NCBI GenBank assembly: GCA_965213575.1
Contig: CBDBZN010000022.1
Span: forward strand, 27,250 to 91,249
DNA from: JAUHXS01 sp965213575
GTDB taxonomy: Bacteria > Bacteroidota > Bacteroidia > Chitinophagales > JAUHXS01
Length of the DNA stretch: 64,000 nucleotides
Direction of reading: 5' to 3'
The notes beneath the pieces are model-generated. The model saw only the letters and a list, made by a program, of their open reading frames with translations, did no database searches and had not been told where the DNA came from. Within the stretch, counting starts at the first letter, position 1. Each line of letters begins with the position of its first letter. Shown here one piece after another: positions 18,769-27,932 of the stretch. Both the position numbers and the translations under genes were made by a program.

Positions 18769-19296
18769 ATGCAGCAGTATATTGCCATATTGAGAGGAAT
18801 TAATGTTGGAGGGAACAGAAAAATCCTCATGGTAGACTTAAAAAACCTTTTTAAAAAACTAGGTTTTGCAAATGTCACTACCTATATCCAAAGTGGTAAT
18901 GTAATTTTTGAAGCTAATGAAAAAGATCAAAAAGTTATTGCTGAAAAAATCTCCAATGCAATTCTTGAACAGTACGGCTTTGAAGTGCCTACCGTTGTAA
19001 TCACTTATAAAGAATTAGCGGAAGCGATCAAATTAAATCCTTTTTATAAAAAAGATGTAGACATTGATCGATTACATTTAACGTTTCTAAAAGAAGTTCC
19101 TTCACAAGTAATTTTTGAAGGCGATTATAAAAAAGATAAGTTTAAAATAAGTGGTAAAAATGCATTCATTTATTGTGATGGTAAATACCATGAATCTAAA
19201 CTGACAAACACTTTTTTTGAGAAAAGATTGCAAATTTCAGCTACCACACGAAATTGGAAAACCGTTTTAAAATTAGCAGAATTAGCCTCAGCATGA
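18769..19296 (+). CDS. DUF1697 family protein
   Basis: This 175-residue protein starts at ATG 18769, one base after the preceding stop. It has the DUF1697 signature YIAILRGINVGGNRKILMVD followed by LGFANVTTYIQSGNVIFEA and a C-terminal TTRNWKTVLKLAELA. The family is small, soluble and of unknown biochemical function. Placement between the HemQ-like gene and hemL may be coincidental, since members are found in many contexts. Confidence 0.85.
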   Translation: MQQYIAILRGINVGGNRKILMVDLKNLFKKLGFANVTTYIQSGNVIFEANEKDQKVIAEKISNAILEQYGFEVPTVVITYKELAEAIKLNPFYKKDVDIDRLHLTFLKEVPSQVIFEGDYKKDKFKISGKNAFIYCDGKYHESKLTNTFFEKRLQISATTRNWKTVLKLAELASA

Positions 19297-19326
19297 ATTA
19301 GCTGAAAAGATAAAAATAACAAGAAT

Positions 19327-20622
19327 ATGGAAACAGCAACGTACACCTTCCAACAATCTAAAATGCTTTTTGATAGAGCAAAAAAGCATTTGGTAGGAGG
19401 CGTAAATAGTCCCGTAAGAGCTTATAAATCAGTTGGTGGGAATCCTTTATTTATAAAAAAAGGAAAAGGTTCTAAAATATATGATGTAGATAATAACGAG
19501 TATGTAGATTTAGTCGGATCTTATGGGCCACTTATTTTAGGACATGCTCACCAAACGGTAGTAGAAGAAGTTGAAAAATCGCTGAAACAAGGCTTTAGCT
19601 TTGGCGCGACAGGAGAAAAAGAAATAGAATTAGCAGAAGTAGTTTGTAATGCGTTTCCAGGAATGGATATGATTCGCTTTGTCAATTCCGGTACTGAAGC
19701 GACAATGAGTGCTATTCGCTTGGCTCGTGCTTACACCAAAAGAAATAAAATCATCAAGTTTGCCGGTTGCTATCACGGACATGAAGATAATTTGTTAGTT
19801 GCCGCAGGCTCTGGAGTAGTTACATTAGGATTGCCCGGAAGTGAGGGAGTGCCACAAGAAGTAGTCAAAGATACCTTAGTCGCTTTATACAATGATATTG
19901 AAAGCGTAAAAAAACTATTAGAACAATTTGAAGGTGAAGTAGCCACCATTATCATTGAGCCTGTGGCAGGAAATATGGGTGTGGTTAAGCCCAAAGATGA
20001 TTTTTTGAAAAAATTAAGAACACTTGCTACTGAACATAAGATTGTCCTCATTGTAGATGAAGTGATGACAGGGTTTAGAAGTCAGTTTGGAGGGGCTCAA
20101 GAACTTTTGGGTATCGAAGCAGATATTACATGTTTAGGAAAGGTTATCGGAGGCGGTTTTCCGGTAGGTGCGTATGGTGGCAGAAAAGAAATTATGGAGA
20201 TGGTCGCTCCATTGGGTGGTGTTTATCAAGCAGGCACCTTATCCGGAAATCCTATTGCGATGACAGCAGGATTAGCTACTTTGAAAGAACTCAAAAAGCT
20301 GGATCCCTATTCGCAATTCAAGAAGCAAACGGCTTACCTGAAAGAACAAATGATAGAAATTGCTGAGCAGCATAATGTTCCGATTCAGGTCAATAGTTTT
20401 GGTTCAATGATAAATGTTTTCTTCACTGATCAAAAAGTAGTCGATTTTGAAACTGCTCAAACTTGTGATACTGAAAAATTTGCGGAGTTCTTTTGGAGCA
20501 TGACCGATGCAGGCATATTCTTACCTCCTTCTCAATTTGAAGCCTGGTTTTTGTCGGCAGTTCATAATGACGAGGATATTGAAAAGATTATAGAAGCATT
20601 TGAAAAAGCCGTTAGGAATTAA
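19327..20622 (+). CDS. hemL: Glutamate-1-semialdehyde 2,1-aminomutase
   Basis: HemL converts glutamate-1-semialdehyde to 5-aminolevulinate using pyridoxal phosphate. The 431-residue protein shows GGVNSPVRAYKSVGG at the N-terminus, RFVNSGTEATMSAIRLARA, the aspartate in IVDEVMTGFR and the Schiff-base lysine in CLGKVIGGGFPVGAYGG. It belongs with hemA, C, D and E in this segment. An inverted repeat that may act as a terminator follows 10 bases after the stop. Confidence 0.95.
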   Translation: METATYTFQQSKMLFDRAKKHLVGGVNSPVRAYKSVGGNPLFIKKGKGSKIYDVDNNEYVDLVGSYGPLILGHAHQTVVEEVEKSLKQGFSFGATGEKEIELAEVVCNAFPGMDMIRFVNSGTEATMSAIRLARAYTKRNKIIKFAGCYHGHEDNLLVAAGSGVVTLGLPGSEGVPQEVVKDTLVALYNDIESVKKLLEQFEGEVATIIIEPVAGNMGVVKPKDDFLKKLRTLATEHKIVLIVDEVMTGFRSQFGGAQELLGIEADITCLGKVIGGGFPVGAYGGRKEIMEMVAPLGGVYQAGTLSGNPIAMTAGLATLKELKKLDPYSQFKKQTAYLKEQMIEIAEQHNVPIQVNSFGSMINVFFTDQKVVDFETAQTCDTEKFAEFFWSMTDAGIFLPPSQFEAWFLSAVHNDEDIEKIIEAFEKAVRN

Positions 20623-20632
20623 AAGTTTAAAA

Positions 20633-20710
20633 AGTGAGCGGGTGACTACTAGCATCGAGCAAAAAATAGAATAAGTTTAATTAAATAAACAACGAAGTCA
20701 CCCGCTCACT
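20633..20710. repeat. Perfect 15-base inverted repeat after hemL
   Basis: AGTGAGCGGGTGACT at 20633-20647 is the exact reverse complement of AGTCACCCGCTCACT at 20696-20710, with a 48-base AT-rich loop. The arms are much richer in GC than the surroundings. No T run follows directly, so it is not a classical terminator; it could be a small non-autonomous element or a long-loop RNA hairpin. Confidence 0.75.
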
Positions 20711-20731
20711 AATTGAATAAAAATTAAAGAT

Positions 20732-20758
20732 TGTCATACTGAGCAAAGCGAAGTATCT
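20732..20758 (+). repeat. Intergenic repeat of the TGTCATxCTGAGC type
   Basis: The string TGTCATACTGAGCAAAGCG followed by AAGTATCT resembles a widely dispersed Bacteroidota intergenic repeat (core GAGCGAAGCGAAG). It ends 11 bases before the start of the GIY-YIG gene. Identification rests on my memory of that repeat; only one copy is in this window. Confidence 0.55.
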
Positions 20759-20769
20759 ATAAAAATAGG

Positions 20770-20964
20770 ATGCATAATTATTTTGTCTATATAATTACAA
20801 ATTTCAAAAAAACGGTTTTATATACTGGGGTTACAAACGATTTTGAAAGACGGTTGACTGAACACTTTATTAATCGAAATAACGATAAAACCTTTGCAGG
20901 TAAATATAAATGTCATTATCTTTTATGGTTCGAAAGGTTTCAAGATCACAACTATGAATTCTAA
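20770..20964 (+). pseudogene. GIY-YIG endonuclease-like gene, 3' truncated
   Basis: The 64-residue product starts with the UvrC-type GIY-YIG nuclease core: YFVYIITNFKKTVLYTGVT supplies the two Tyr motifs, NDFERRLTEHF the conserved Arg, and KYKCHYLLWFERFQD the following strand. Family members are usually about 80-100 residues. Here the frame ends at NYEF exactly where repeat-like spacer sequence (CTATGAATTCTAAACTCTAA) begins, so the last third, which includes the catalytic Glu region, is missing. It is probably a remnant of a repeat-associated cassette. The gene lies just upstream of hemE and may simply be read through. Confidence 0.7.
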
Positions 20965-20979
20965 ACTCTAAACTAATCT

Positions 20980-22014
20980 ATGTTTAACGATAATTTTTTA
21001 AGAGCCTGTAGAAAAGAACCCGTCGATCACATTCCGGTGTGGTATATGCGACAAGCGGGAAGGTATCAACCGGAATATAGGAAAATAAGAGAAAAGTACA
21101 GTTTAATGGAAATTGTTCAGCGCCCTGAAGTCTGTACAGAAGTTACGTTATTGCCGATAAAGCAGTTAAATGTAGATGCCGCTATTCTTTTTTCTGATAT
21201 TATGACACCTATCGAGTCAATGGGCGTCCCGAATGAGATAAAACCTAATTATGGGCCGTTTATCCCAAATCCAATTCGTACTATAAAAGATATTGATAAG
21301 CTGATTATTCCTGATTTTGAAAAAACGATTCCCTACGTTGGTGAAACTATAAAAATGCTCCGAGGAAAATTAGATGTTCCGTTGATTGGTTTTTGCGGAG
21401 CTCCATTTACTTTAGCGAGTTACATTATTGAAGGTGGCCCCTCTAAAAATTATATACACACAAAAAAGTTGATGTATAGCAATCCCAAAGCATGGCATCA
21501 ACTGATTGGTAAATTAGCATTAGGAATGGTCGAATATCTGAATTTTCAAGCTAAGTCCGGCGCTCAAGCATTACAAGTCTTTGATAGTTGGATAGGAGCG
21601 TTGAGTGAGGAAGATTATATTGAATATGTGTTTCCGCATATGCATATGTTGTTTTCAGAGCTGAAAAAGTTGACAGACGTTTCTTTAATTCATTTTGGAG
21701 TCAATACAAGCCATTTAATTGAGCGGTTGAAAGAAGCAGGTGGCGATGTGATTGGCTTTGATTGGAAAACAAATATTACAGAAGGTTGGCAAAGGCTTAA
21801 TCATGAAGTGGCTATTCAGGGTAATCTTGATCCGGGAGTGTTAGTTGCGCCTTGGGAGGTTATTGAAGAAAAAGCTAAATTTATTTTAGATCAAGTAGAT
21901 AGGAATGGTTTTATATTTAATTTGGGCCATGGCATAACTCCAAATTTGAAAGTAGAAACTATGAAAAAACTTACTAAGTTTGTTCATGAATATAGTAGGG
22001 AAAGTTTAAATTAA
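20980..22014 (+). CDS. hemE: Uroporphyrinogen decarboxylase
   Basis: HemE decarboxylates uroporphyrinogen III to coproporphyrinogen III. The 344-residue protein carries the signature PVWYMRQAGRYQPEYR near residue 20 with the substrate-binding Arg residues. Also seen are AAILFSDIMTP, LIGFCGAPFTLASYIIEGG, and GNLDPGVLVAPWE near the C-terminus. It completes the early heme genes in this segment; the later steps (oxidases, ferrochelatase) are not in the window. Confidence 0.95.
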   Translation: MFNDNFLRACRKEPVDHIPVWYMRQAGRYQPEYRKIREKYSLMEIVQRPEVCTEVTLLPIKQLNVDAAILFSDIMTPIESMGVPNEIKPNYGPFIPNPIRTIKDIDKLIIPDFEKTIPYVGETIKMLRGKLDVPLIGFCGAPFTLASYIIEGGPSKNYIHTKKLMYSNPKAWHQLIGKLALGMVEYLNFQAKSGAQALQVFDSWIGALSEEDYIEYVFPHMHMLFSELKKLTDVSLIHFGVNTSHLIERLKEAGGDVIGFDWKTNITEGWQRLNHEVAIQGNLDPGVLVAPWEVIEEKAKFILDQVDRNGFIFNLGHGITPNLKVETMKKLTKFVHEYSRESLN

Positions 22015-22037
22015 GCCGATTATAAGCCCCAAGCAAC

Positions 22038-23249
22038 CTATTTTTTAGTAATCTTAAATTTGCTTTTAGGTTTAGGTAATGGTGGATTTTTAGTTTTAGA
22101 TACATCCTTGGTGCCGGTATATAATTCAAACTTATGGAATTTGCACTCTAATGCACCGTTATATAATTGGAAACGCCTACTAGGTTTTAATCCCACCTTT
22201 TTCAATGCTGTTATGTTAGAGCTTAAGATCCAGGCAGTAGTATCGTGATAATTTTGCTTTAGGTGATCGCCAATAGATTTATAAAATGCATCGATATCTT
22301 CCTCTTGTAATCGCTCTCCATAAGGCGGATTCATAATCACAAAGCTATTATTTGCATTGTCGGATTGAAAAAAGTCTTTTTTATAAAACATTACCTTTCG
22401 GTATAATTGTGGGATGGTACTTAAATTGTCTTGGGCAGCTTCTATTACTTGTGATGATACATCTGAACCGGAAATAATAATATTAGTATTCTTAACTTCA
22501 GAAAGTGCTATTTCCTTTGTTTTCTTCCAAAGAGTTTCATCATAATCTTTCCATTTTTGAAAGCCAAAACTCCGACGATTAATGTTTGACGGAATGGAAT
22601 GAGCAATCATGGCTGCCTCAATTGGAATGGTTCCGGAACCACACATCGGATCATAAAAATTGCTTTTCTGATCCCAATCGGATAGTAATATCAAGCCCGC
22701 TGCCAATGTTTCATTAAGTGGAGCCTTAGGAGCGTTAGTTCTGTAACCTCTTTTGTTGAGTGTTTCGCCGGAGCTATCAAGCGAAAGCGTACATTGATCT
22801 CTATTGATGTGAATATTTATTTTAAAATCAGGTTTTTTGACGTCTACAGATGGACGCTTATCGGTTTTATCTCTTATTTGATCGACTATAGCATCTTTCA
22901 CTTTAAGTGCGACATAATGGGAATGATTAAAATAGGTCGAGTTAACCACAGATTCGACAACAAAAGTATTTTGATGCGAAAGAATAGTATTCCACTCAAT
23001 TTCTTGAATTCCTTTATATAAAGCATTTTCATCAATTGCTTGAAAAGTATGAATAGGCATTAAAATTTTTAAAGCTGTTCGCAAACAAAGATTAGCTTTG
23101 TATAACATTGCTTGATCACCGGTGAAGCTGACAGCTCTTTTAAGCATATCAACATTTTTTGCTCCAAGTGATTGTAACTCTTCGGCAAGTACTTGCTCCA
23201 AACCGTGAAATGTTTTTACGATGAATAAATTCTGAGGATGATCAGTCAT
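22038..23249 (-). CDS. THUMP-domain 23S rRNA guanine-N2 methyltransferase (RlmL/YpsC type)
   Basis: This 403-residue SAM-dependent RNA methyltransferase has an N-terminal ferredoxin-like/THUMP region (about residues 1-160) and a Rossmann methyltransferase domain with DPMCGSGTIPIEAAMIA, and the catalytic MNPPYGERL typical of exocyclic amine methylation. The C-terminus is a Lys/Pro-rich tail. It corresponds to the N-terminal half of E. coli RlmL. It is transcribed with the downstream position of the AlkC-like gene (six bases apart). Confidence 0.88.
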   Translation of the reverse strand: MTDHPQNLFIVKTFHGLEQVLAEELQSLGAKNVDMLKRAVSFTGDQAMLYKANLCLRTALKILMPIHTFQAIDENALYKGIQEIEWNTILSHQNTFVVESVVNSTYFNHSHYVALKVKDAIVDQIRDKTDKRPSVDVKKPDFKINIHINRDQCTLSLDSSGETLNKRGYRTNAPKAPLNETLAAGLILLSDWDQKSNFYDPMCGSGTIPIEAAMIAHSIPSNINRRSFGFQKWKDYDETLWKKTKEIALSEVKNTNIIISGSDVSSQVIEAAQDNLSTIPQLYRKVMFYKKDFFQSDNANNSFVIMNPPYGERLQEEDIDAFYKSIGDHLKQNYHDTTAWILSSNITALKKVGLKPSRRFQLYNGALECKFHKFELYTGTKDVSKTKNPPLPKPKSKFKITKK

Positions 23250-23255
23250 GTCTTA

Positions 23256-24359
23256 TTAGATTAAATTAAATGGTTGCTTAGCCAATGTCACGCCATTAAT
23301 TTGAATAGCTAGGAGTTGTTCTCCTTTATAGTATTTTCTAGTTGTAATGGGCTTGAAAGAATGTTGCTTTTTGACAGATGCCTTTTCCCCACCTCCTAAC
23401 TTTTTAGTAGTCAGTTTAAAAACTTTAGGTTGTTGTTTACGATTTGCTTTCATAAAATGAATAGCGTAGTCGATCATTAGTAGTTGAGGTTTTTTAGCAT
23501 TACTTTGAATATTAAACTCAAAGCAAATGCTTTCACCCATTTTGATTGTGATTGGAGTTAATTTTAAGTCAGATATCTTAGCTTTCGGTTCATTAAACCC
23601 CATCAATGATAGAGCGTTTTTATCACCGACTTTAAAGAGTGTTCTTAATGCATGCTTAGTAATCCATTGGATAGATGGACTGGAAGCTTTATTCCATTCT
23701 TTCAACGTTTGTATAACAACATTGGGATGATCCTTAGAAATACTGTTCAAGTTATTAGCGACTGATTTTTGAACGTATCTAGAGGAGTCATTTTTTAGCT
23801 TGTCTAAGATCTCCAGAACGGGAGTAGGGTTCTTAACGAATGTTAATAGATTCATTCCCCACGGTAAATATGGCCGAGTGCTTTCACTGGCTAAACGGCG
23901 TACGTGAAGATTTTCATCAACTGCCCATTCGTTAATGATTTTTAAAGCAGCTTTAGGATATTTTATAATAAATGGTCTGATGGCAAATTCTGCGGTTAAT
24001 CGTTGTGTTAGCTGATACATTAAATTGAAAGAAGTCTCGAAATCATTAATGCCATAATGTTCGATAAAATCAGATATTGGCAAAAACTTAAATCCATTGT
24101 CTGTTATATTTTGCTCGTTTTCAGCAGGCTTGCCCAGTACTTTTTCTAAGATAGAACAGGCAGTTTTATAGTCATCGGGGAGGTACAAATGGAGTTTGGC
24201 AGCAATTAACTTACTTCGCTGTTTTAGTTCAAGATTGGATAAGTTAGCTATGATTTCTAGTTTGAAATCATTGGGATTAAAGTCAGGATATTGGCTGTAA
24301 ATGCTATTGGCATAGAAAGTGACGACTTCCGGATTGATTAGGTTTTTTAAAGGCTCCAA
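23256..24359 (-). CDS. DNA alkylation repair protein, AlkC-like HEAT-repeat glycosylase
   Basis: This 367-residue protein matches AlkC/AlkD-type HEAT-like repeat DNA glycosylases. Repeats are seen around HVRRLASESTRPYLPWG, SSRYVQKSVANNLNSISKDH and SIQWITKHALRTLFKVGD. The C-terminal 100 residues (from about 265) form a beta-rich domain with repeated FEFNIQSNAKKPQLLMIDYA-type strands, as in AlkC members that carry an Ig-like domain. The start is a TTG at 24359; no good ATG is nearby. Such enzymes excise N3/N7 alkylated purines. Activity is inferred from family. Confidence 0.85.
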   Translation of the reverse strand: MEPLKNLINPEVVTFYANSIYSQYPDFNPNDFKLEIIANLSNLELKQRSKLIAAKLHLYLPDDYKTACSILEKVLGKPAENEQNITDNGFKFLPISDFIEHYGINDFETSFNLMYQLTQRLTAEFAIRPFIIKYPKAALKIINEWAVDENLHVRRLASESTRPYLPWGMNLLTFVKNPTPVLEILDKLKNDSSRYVQKSVANNLNSISKDHPNVVIQTLKEWNKASSPSIQWITKHALRTLFKVGDKNALSLMGFNEPKAKISDLKLTPITIKMGESICFEFNIQSNAKKPQLLMIDYAIHFMKANRKQQPKVFKLTTKKLGGGEKASVKKQHSFKPITTRKYYKGEQLLAIQINGVTLAKQPFNLI

Positions 24360-24412
24360 TATAAACTATCTTAGTATAGAGTTTGTTAAAAATAGTAAAA
24401 AGGCAAAGCACT

Positions 24413-25165
24413 ATGGCTATAAATATCGTTAAAAAAGAAGATCAAGCAAAAGGACAGTTTAATGGTGGAGAGATTTTAGAAAATAAACCCATTGGCTTTC
24501 CTCAAGATGTTGGTAAACAGAAACCATATTCTAATTTATTTTACTGGGCACATGCTTGGACGGATGTGGGCAGTACGATCGGAGAGCATCCTCACCAAGG
24601 CTTTGAGATTATGTCTTTTGTATTAGAAGGCAGTATTGAACATTATGACAATAAACATAATGCTTGGAAAAAGTTGGAAGCAGGAGATGTGCAGATCATT
24701 AGGGCCGGTAATGGAATTACGCATGCTGAAAAAATGAATCCAGGAGCTCATATGTTTCAAATTTGGTTTGATCCTGATTTGAATAAAACATTGTCTAAAC
24801 CGGCAACTTATAGTGACTATAAAAGTGAGCAGTTTGAAGTACAAGAAGATGAAGAAATAAAAACTAAATACTATAATGGAAACAATTCGCCTTTAGAGAT
24901 GGATTCAGAAGAGGTGGACATTAAAGAAATAACCTTTTTGAAGAATAATTATGAGCTCGTAAATTCAGATATGAAAGAGCTTTCAGGTTACGTAGTAAAA
25001 GGAGAAATGCAACTTAATGGCGAGCAGCTAAAAAAAGGTGATTTTTTTCGTGTTACCGGTAAGGAAAAAATGCCTATAAAGCCACAAAAAGGCAGTAAAT
25101 TATTTCTTATTGAGTCGCCTCAACGGCTTTCTTATAAAAGTTATGCAGAACTTCGTTTTGGTTAA
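24413..25165 (+). CDS. Pirin family protein
   Basis: This 250-residue bicupin belongs to the pirin (YhhW-type) family. The metal-binding residues of the first cupin are visible as EHPHQGFEIMSFVLEGSIEH and GNGITHAEKMN. The ATG at 24413 is used; an upstream TTG at 24383 in frame is unlikely. Some family members are quercetin dioxygenases, but physiological roles are mostly unclear. It diverges from the AlkC-like gene with about 50 bases between them. Confidence 0.88.
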   Translation: MAINIVKKEDQAKGQFNGGEILENKPIGFPQDVGKQKPYSNLFYWAHAWTDVGSTIGEHPHQGFEIMSFVLEGSIEHYDNKHNAWKKLEAGDVQIIRAGNGITHAEKMNPGAHMFQIWFDPDLNKTLSKPATYSDYKSEQFEVQEDEEIKTKYYNGNNSPLEMDSEEVDIKEITFLKNNYELVNSDMKELSGYVVKGEMQLNGEQLKKGDFFRVTGKEKMPIKPQKGSKLFLIESPQRLSYKSYAELRFG

Positions 25166-25191
25166 CATTCTGAAGAATTTTTCTATTTTTG
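25157..25191 (+). promoter_or_regulatory. Candidate promoter for the lipoprotein gene
   Basis: TATTTTTG at 25184-25191 is a perfect match to the Bacteroidota -7 consensus TAnnTTTG. A TTTG at 25157-25160 lies 23 bases upstream, slightly further than usual. The start codon at 25244 is about 45 bases beyond the expected transcription start. Confidence 0.4.
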
Positions 25192-25243
25192 GTATGGAAT
25201 TAGTTTTTAAGCTATTGCTTTCAACTAATTAAAAGTCCATACT

Positions 25244-26441
25244 ATGAACATACAATACATACAAAAAGGCTTCAATATTAATTTTTTTAAGTATCAGCAT
25301 ACTCTTTTCCTGTAAATCCGCACAAACTATGCTAAATGAAGGAAGCTATGATCAGGCAATGTATAAAAGCCTTAAAAAGCTCCAAAAAAACAAATCTAAA
25401 GAAAAGTATATTCTGGTGTTAGAAGAGGCTTATCATAAGATTGATCAAAAAGACATGGATCGCATTGTTTTTTTAAAGAAAGAAGGAACACCTGAAAGCA
25501 GGGTAGAGATAGCAGATACTTATCAACGAGTTAAAAACAGGCAGCAACAGGTTAAGCCAATAATTCCGTTATTTATTGAGTCAGAAGCCCGGGAAGCTAA
25601 ATTTCATTTTATCGATGTAGATGAAGAGTTGATTCAAGCTAAAAAAGAAGCTGCTGAGTTTTTATATGTAGATGCCATGAAATTGTTGGCGCAAAATGAA
25701 AGATTTCCTGCTCGCCAAGCTTATGGTAATTTGATGAAAATAAAAACGGATTATTTTCAAAGTTTCATAGATATGGATGAACAATTGTTCAGGGCATGGA
25801 ATTTAGGCACTAATAAAGTGATATTTTCTATGATAAATTCTACCGGCGTACCTTTGCCTCCTCAGTTTGAAGAAGACTTAACAAAAATAAGTTTAACAGA
25901 CTTAAATAGAGATTGGCTAGAATATCATACTATAGCTAACAACAAATTTTTTTATGACTACAACATCACTGTTAACATGAGAATAATAGATGTTTCTCCT
26001 GAAGTGAAAAATGAAGAGGCATATTTAGTTGAAAAAGAAGTGCCTGATGGTTTTGATTATTCGTTGGATAAAAATGGCAATGTGATGAAAGATACGCTAG
26101 GCAACGATATTAAAATATATAAAACAAAAATACTGACTTGTTTGATAAAAGAAGTTACTCAACGGAAAATAGCTCATATTGAGGGTACGGTAGATTATTT
26201 TGATAATCGTACGAAGCAATTAATTGGTACTTTCCCGGTTGCTACAGATGCAATCTTTGAACATAAATATGCAACAGCAGAAGGAAGTACAACTATTTTA
26301 GATGATGAAGTGAAAGCAAAAATGAAAAACAATTTTATTCCTTATCCGAATGATTTCGCATTGCTCCTTCAAGCCGGTAATGTATTAAGGCCTATCGTCA
26401 AAAATGTTTTAATTGATAAGAAAAATTTAGTAGCACATTAA
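25244..26441 (+). CDS. Lipoprotein of unknown function, +1 frameshift in the signal peptide
   Basis: I do not recognise a named family. The 398-residue product becomes visible only if one base is removed from AAAAAGG at 25263-25269. The N-terminus then reads as a lipoprotein signal ending SILFSCKSAQ, which continues in frame into the long downstream region. Without the repair the gene would begin at ATG 25329 with no export signal. The mature part is rich in Lys/Glu, with a TPR-like helical first half (YDQAMYKSLKKLQKNKSK) and a beta-rich second half containing REARNEEAYLVEKEV-like charged strands. It is probably an outer or inner membrane lipoprotein facing the periplasm. Confidence 0.7.
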
Positions 26442-26545
26442 TTAAAAATAACAAATTAAAAGTTACAGATTAGATTCAAATTTAAAACTATAGGTTATGA
26501 ATTATAAACTCTAATTGTCTAATTCCAAATCCGCAATCGTTAATC

Positions 26546-27751
26546 TTAATTCGTCAATTGTTCCACATAATCCCTCAAATATTCAAAATATTCAGTTAAA
26601 TCTCCATTTTTACAAATAGTAGCATGATCTAAAATTTCGCTACTCTCTTTAAGCAACTCGGGAATGATCTGCTTGGAAAGTTGGTTGCCAAATAACTCAG
26701 AAGCATCCTTCGGTAATTCTGTAGGCAGATTATGGACAGCCATAATGTCTATTGAATCTGATTGATAAGGATTGGTTTCTGATTCAGTATCAACATTATA
26801 ACCAAATACTAAAGTATCCTTATCGGTAGTATGAATGGTTGCCGGTACAGAACCATTCACATCGCAGGATATGTCAGCAATCACTTTAATTTTGAAATTG
26901 TCTTGTTTCATATCCTCTTTAGAGAAAAAACGAGGTGCTTTAGGATCCCAATAAATAGCATTGATCATGAGATCAGCAACTTGTGTGTATGCCATGAAAT
27001 TACAATTGTAATTTTCAGGATGTTGATGATAATCCTCTCTGATAAAATCTCCTCTTTCTTTGTGCGTATATAAGTCAGCAGGTAATAGTTGCGTATAGAC
27101 TGCTTCATCGAAAGTTTGCTCTACAAAATCTTGTGAGGAAACCTCTTTGATTCCAATTATAGAAAGTAATTCTAATACGCCACTGGCAACCCTGCCACTG
27201 CCTGTTAACACAATTTTAATAGGAGGTAAGGTTATATTTTTATAAAGCGATTGAAGCTCTTTATAATCATCACAATCAATAGCGCGCTTTAAGTTGAAGG
27301 TATTTGTTTTTTTACCGTATACCAATAAACCATTATGCGTGCCGACTATTCCTGCAAATCGGCCAAACCCGACTAATCTTTGGCCATTTTCATTTCTTAA
27401 GCATTCATAGTCGATAAGGCGAATATTCTTTTGAATGATAGCCTGTAACATCTCTCTGTTATATGGTTGCTTTTTAAAAGTATGAGAAAAAGTAAAATAA
27501 GTCTTATTTGGAATAAGTGACTTGATAGGAATTTCTTTTATACCGAAAAGTATATCAATTGAAGTCATATCTTCTTGTACCAGAATATTTTTATTTTTAT
27601 AGGTAGCATCATCAAAGCATCGATGCGGAGAAGTTTGTGCGGTAAATTTGATTATTGGGAATTTCTGCTCCAGTTCCACACATTGGCCAGGAGTAAAAGC
27701 CACTCGTAAGTCGTGAGGTGTTTTTTCTTCTCTGATTAATCCGATTTTCAT
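26546..27751 (-). CDS. Saccharopine dehydrogenase-like protein (alanine dehydrogenase/PNT N-terminal fold)
   Basis: This 401-residue protein resembles NAD-dependent, lysine-forming saccharopine dehydrogenases. The ATG at 27751 places KIGLIREEKTPHDLRVAFTP at the N-terminus, the conserved alanine dehydrogenase/PNT start. Further features are LIDYECLRNENGQRLVGFGR, the nucleotide-binding VLTGSGRVASGVLELL and ADISCDVNGSVPATIHTT. It could act in lysine metabolism through saccharopine. No partner enzymes lie nearby, so direction and substrate are uncertain. Confidence 0.75.
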   Translation of the reverse strand: MKIGLIREEKTPHDLRVAFTPGQCVELEQKFPIIKFTAQTSPHRCFDDATYKNKNILVQEDMTSIDILFGIKEIPIKSLIPNKTYFTFSHTFKKQPYNREMLQAIIQKNIRLIDYECLRNENGQRLVGFGRFAGIVGTHNGLLVYGKKTNTFNLKRAIDCDDYKELQSLYKNITLPPIKIVLTGSGRVASGVLELLSIIGIKEVSSQDFVEQTFDEAVYTQLLPADLYTHKERGDFIREDYHQHPENYNCNFMAYTQVADLMINAIYWDPKAPRFFSKEDMKQDNFKIKVIADISCDVNGSVPATIHTTDKDTLVFGYNVDTESETNPYQSDSIDIMAVHNLPTELPKDASELFGNQLSKQIIPELLKESSEILDHATICKNGDLTEYFEYLRDYVEQLTN

Positions 27752-27932
27752 ATTTTCTAATTTGGAGTTTAAAGTTACAAGTTTCAAGGATATTCTGGTG
27801 TAGAAAAATCTTGATGATTGATTAATTGAAATTTTGAAACTAAAATTTTACCTAATGTGTTACTATAATTGAGTTTTAGTAAGTTTTTAATAAACTTTTA
27901 ACTTTAAACTTGTAACTTTATAACTGTTATCT

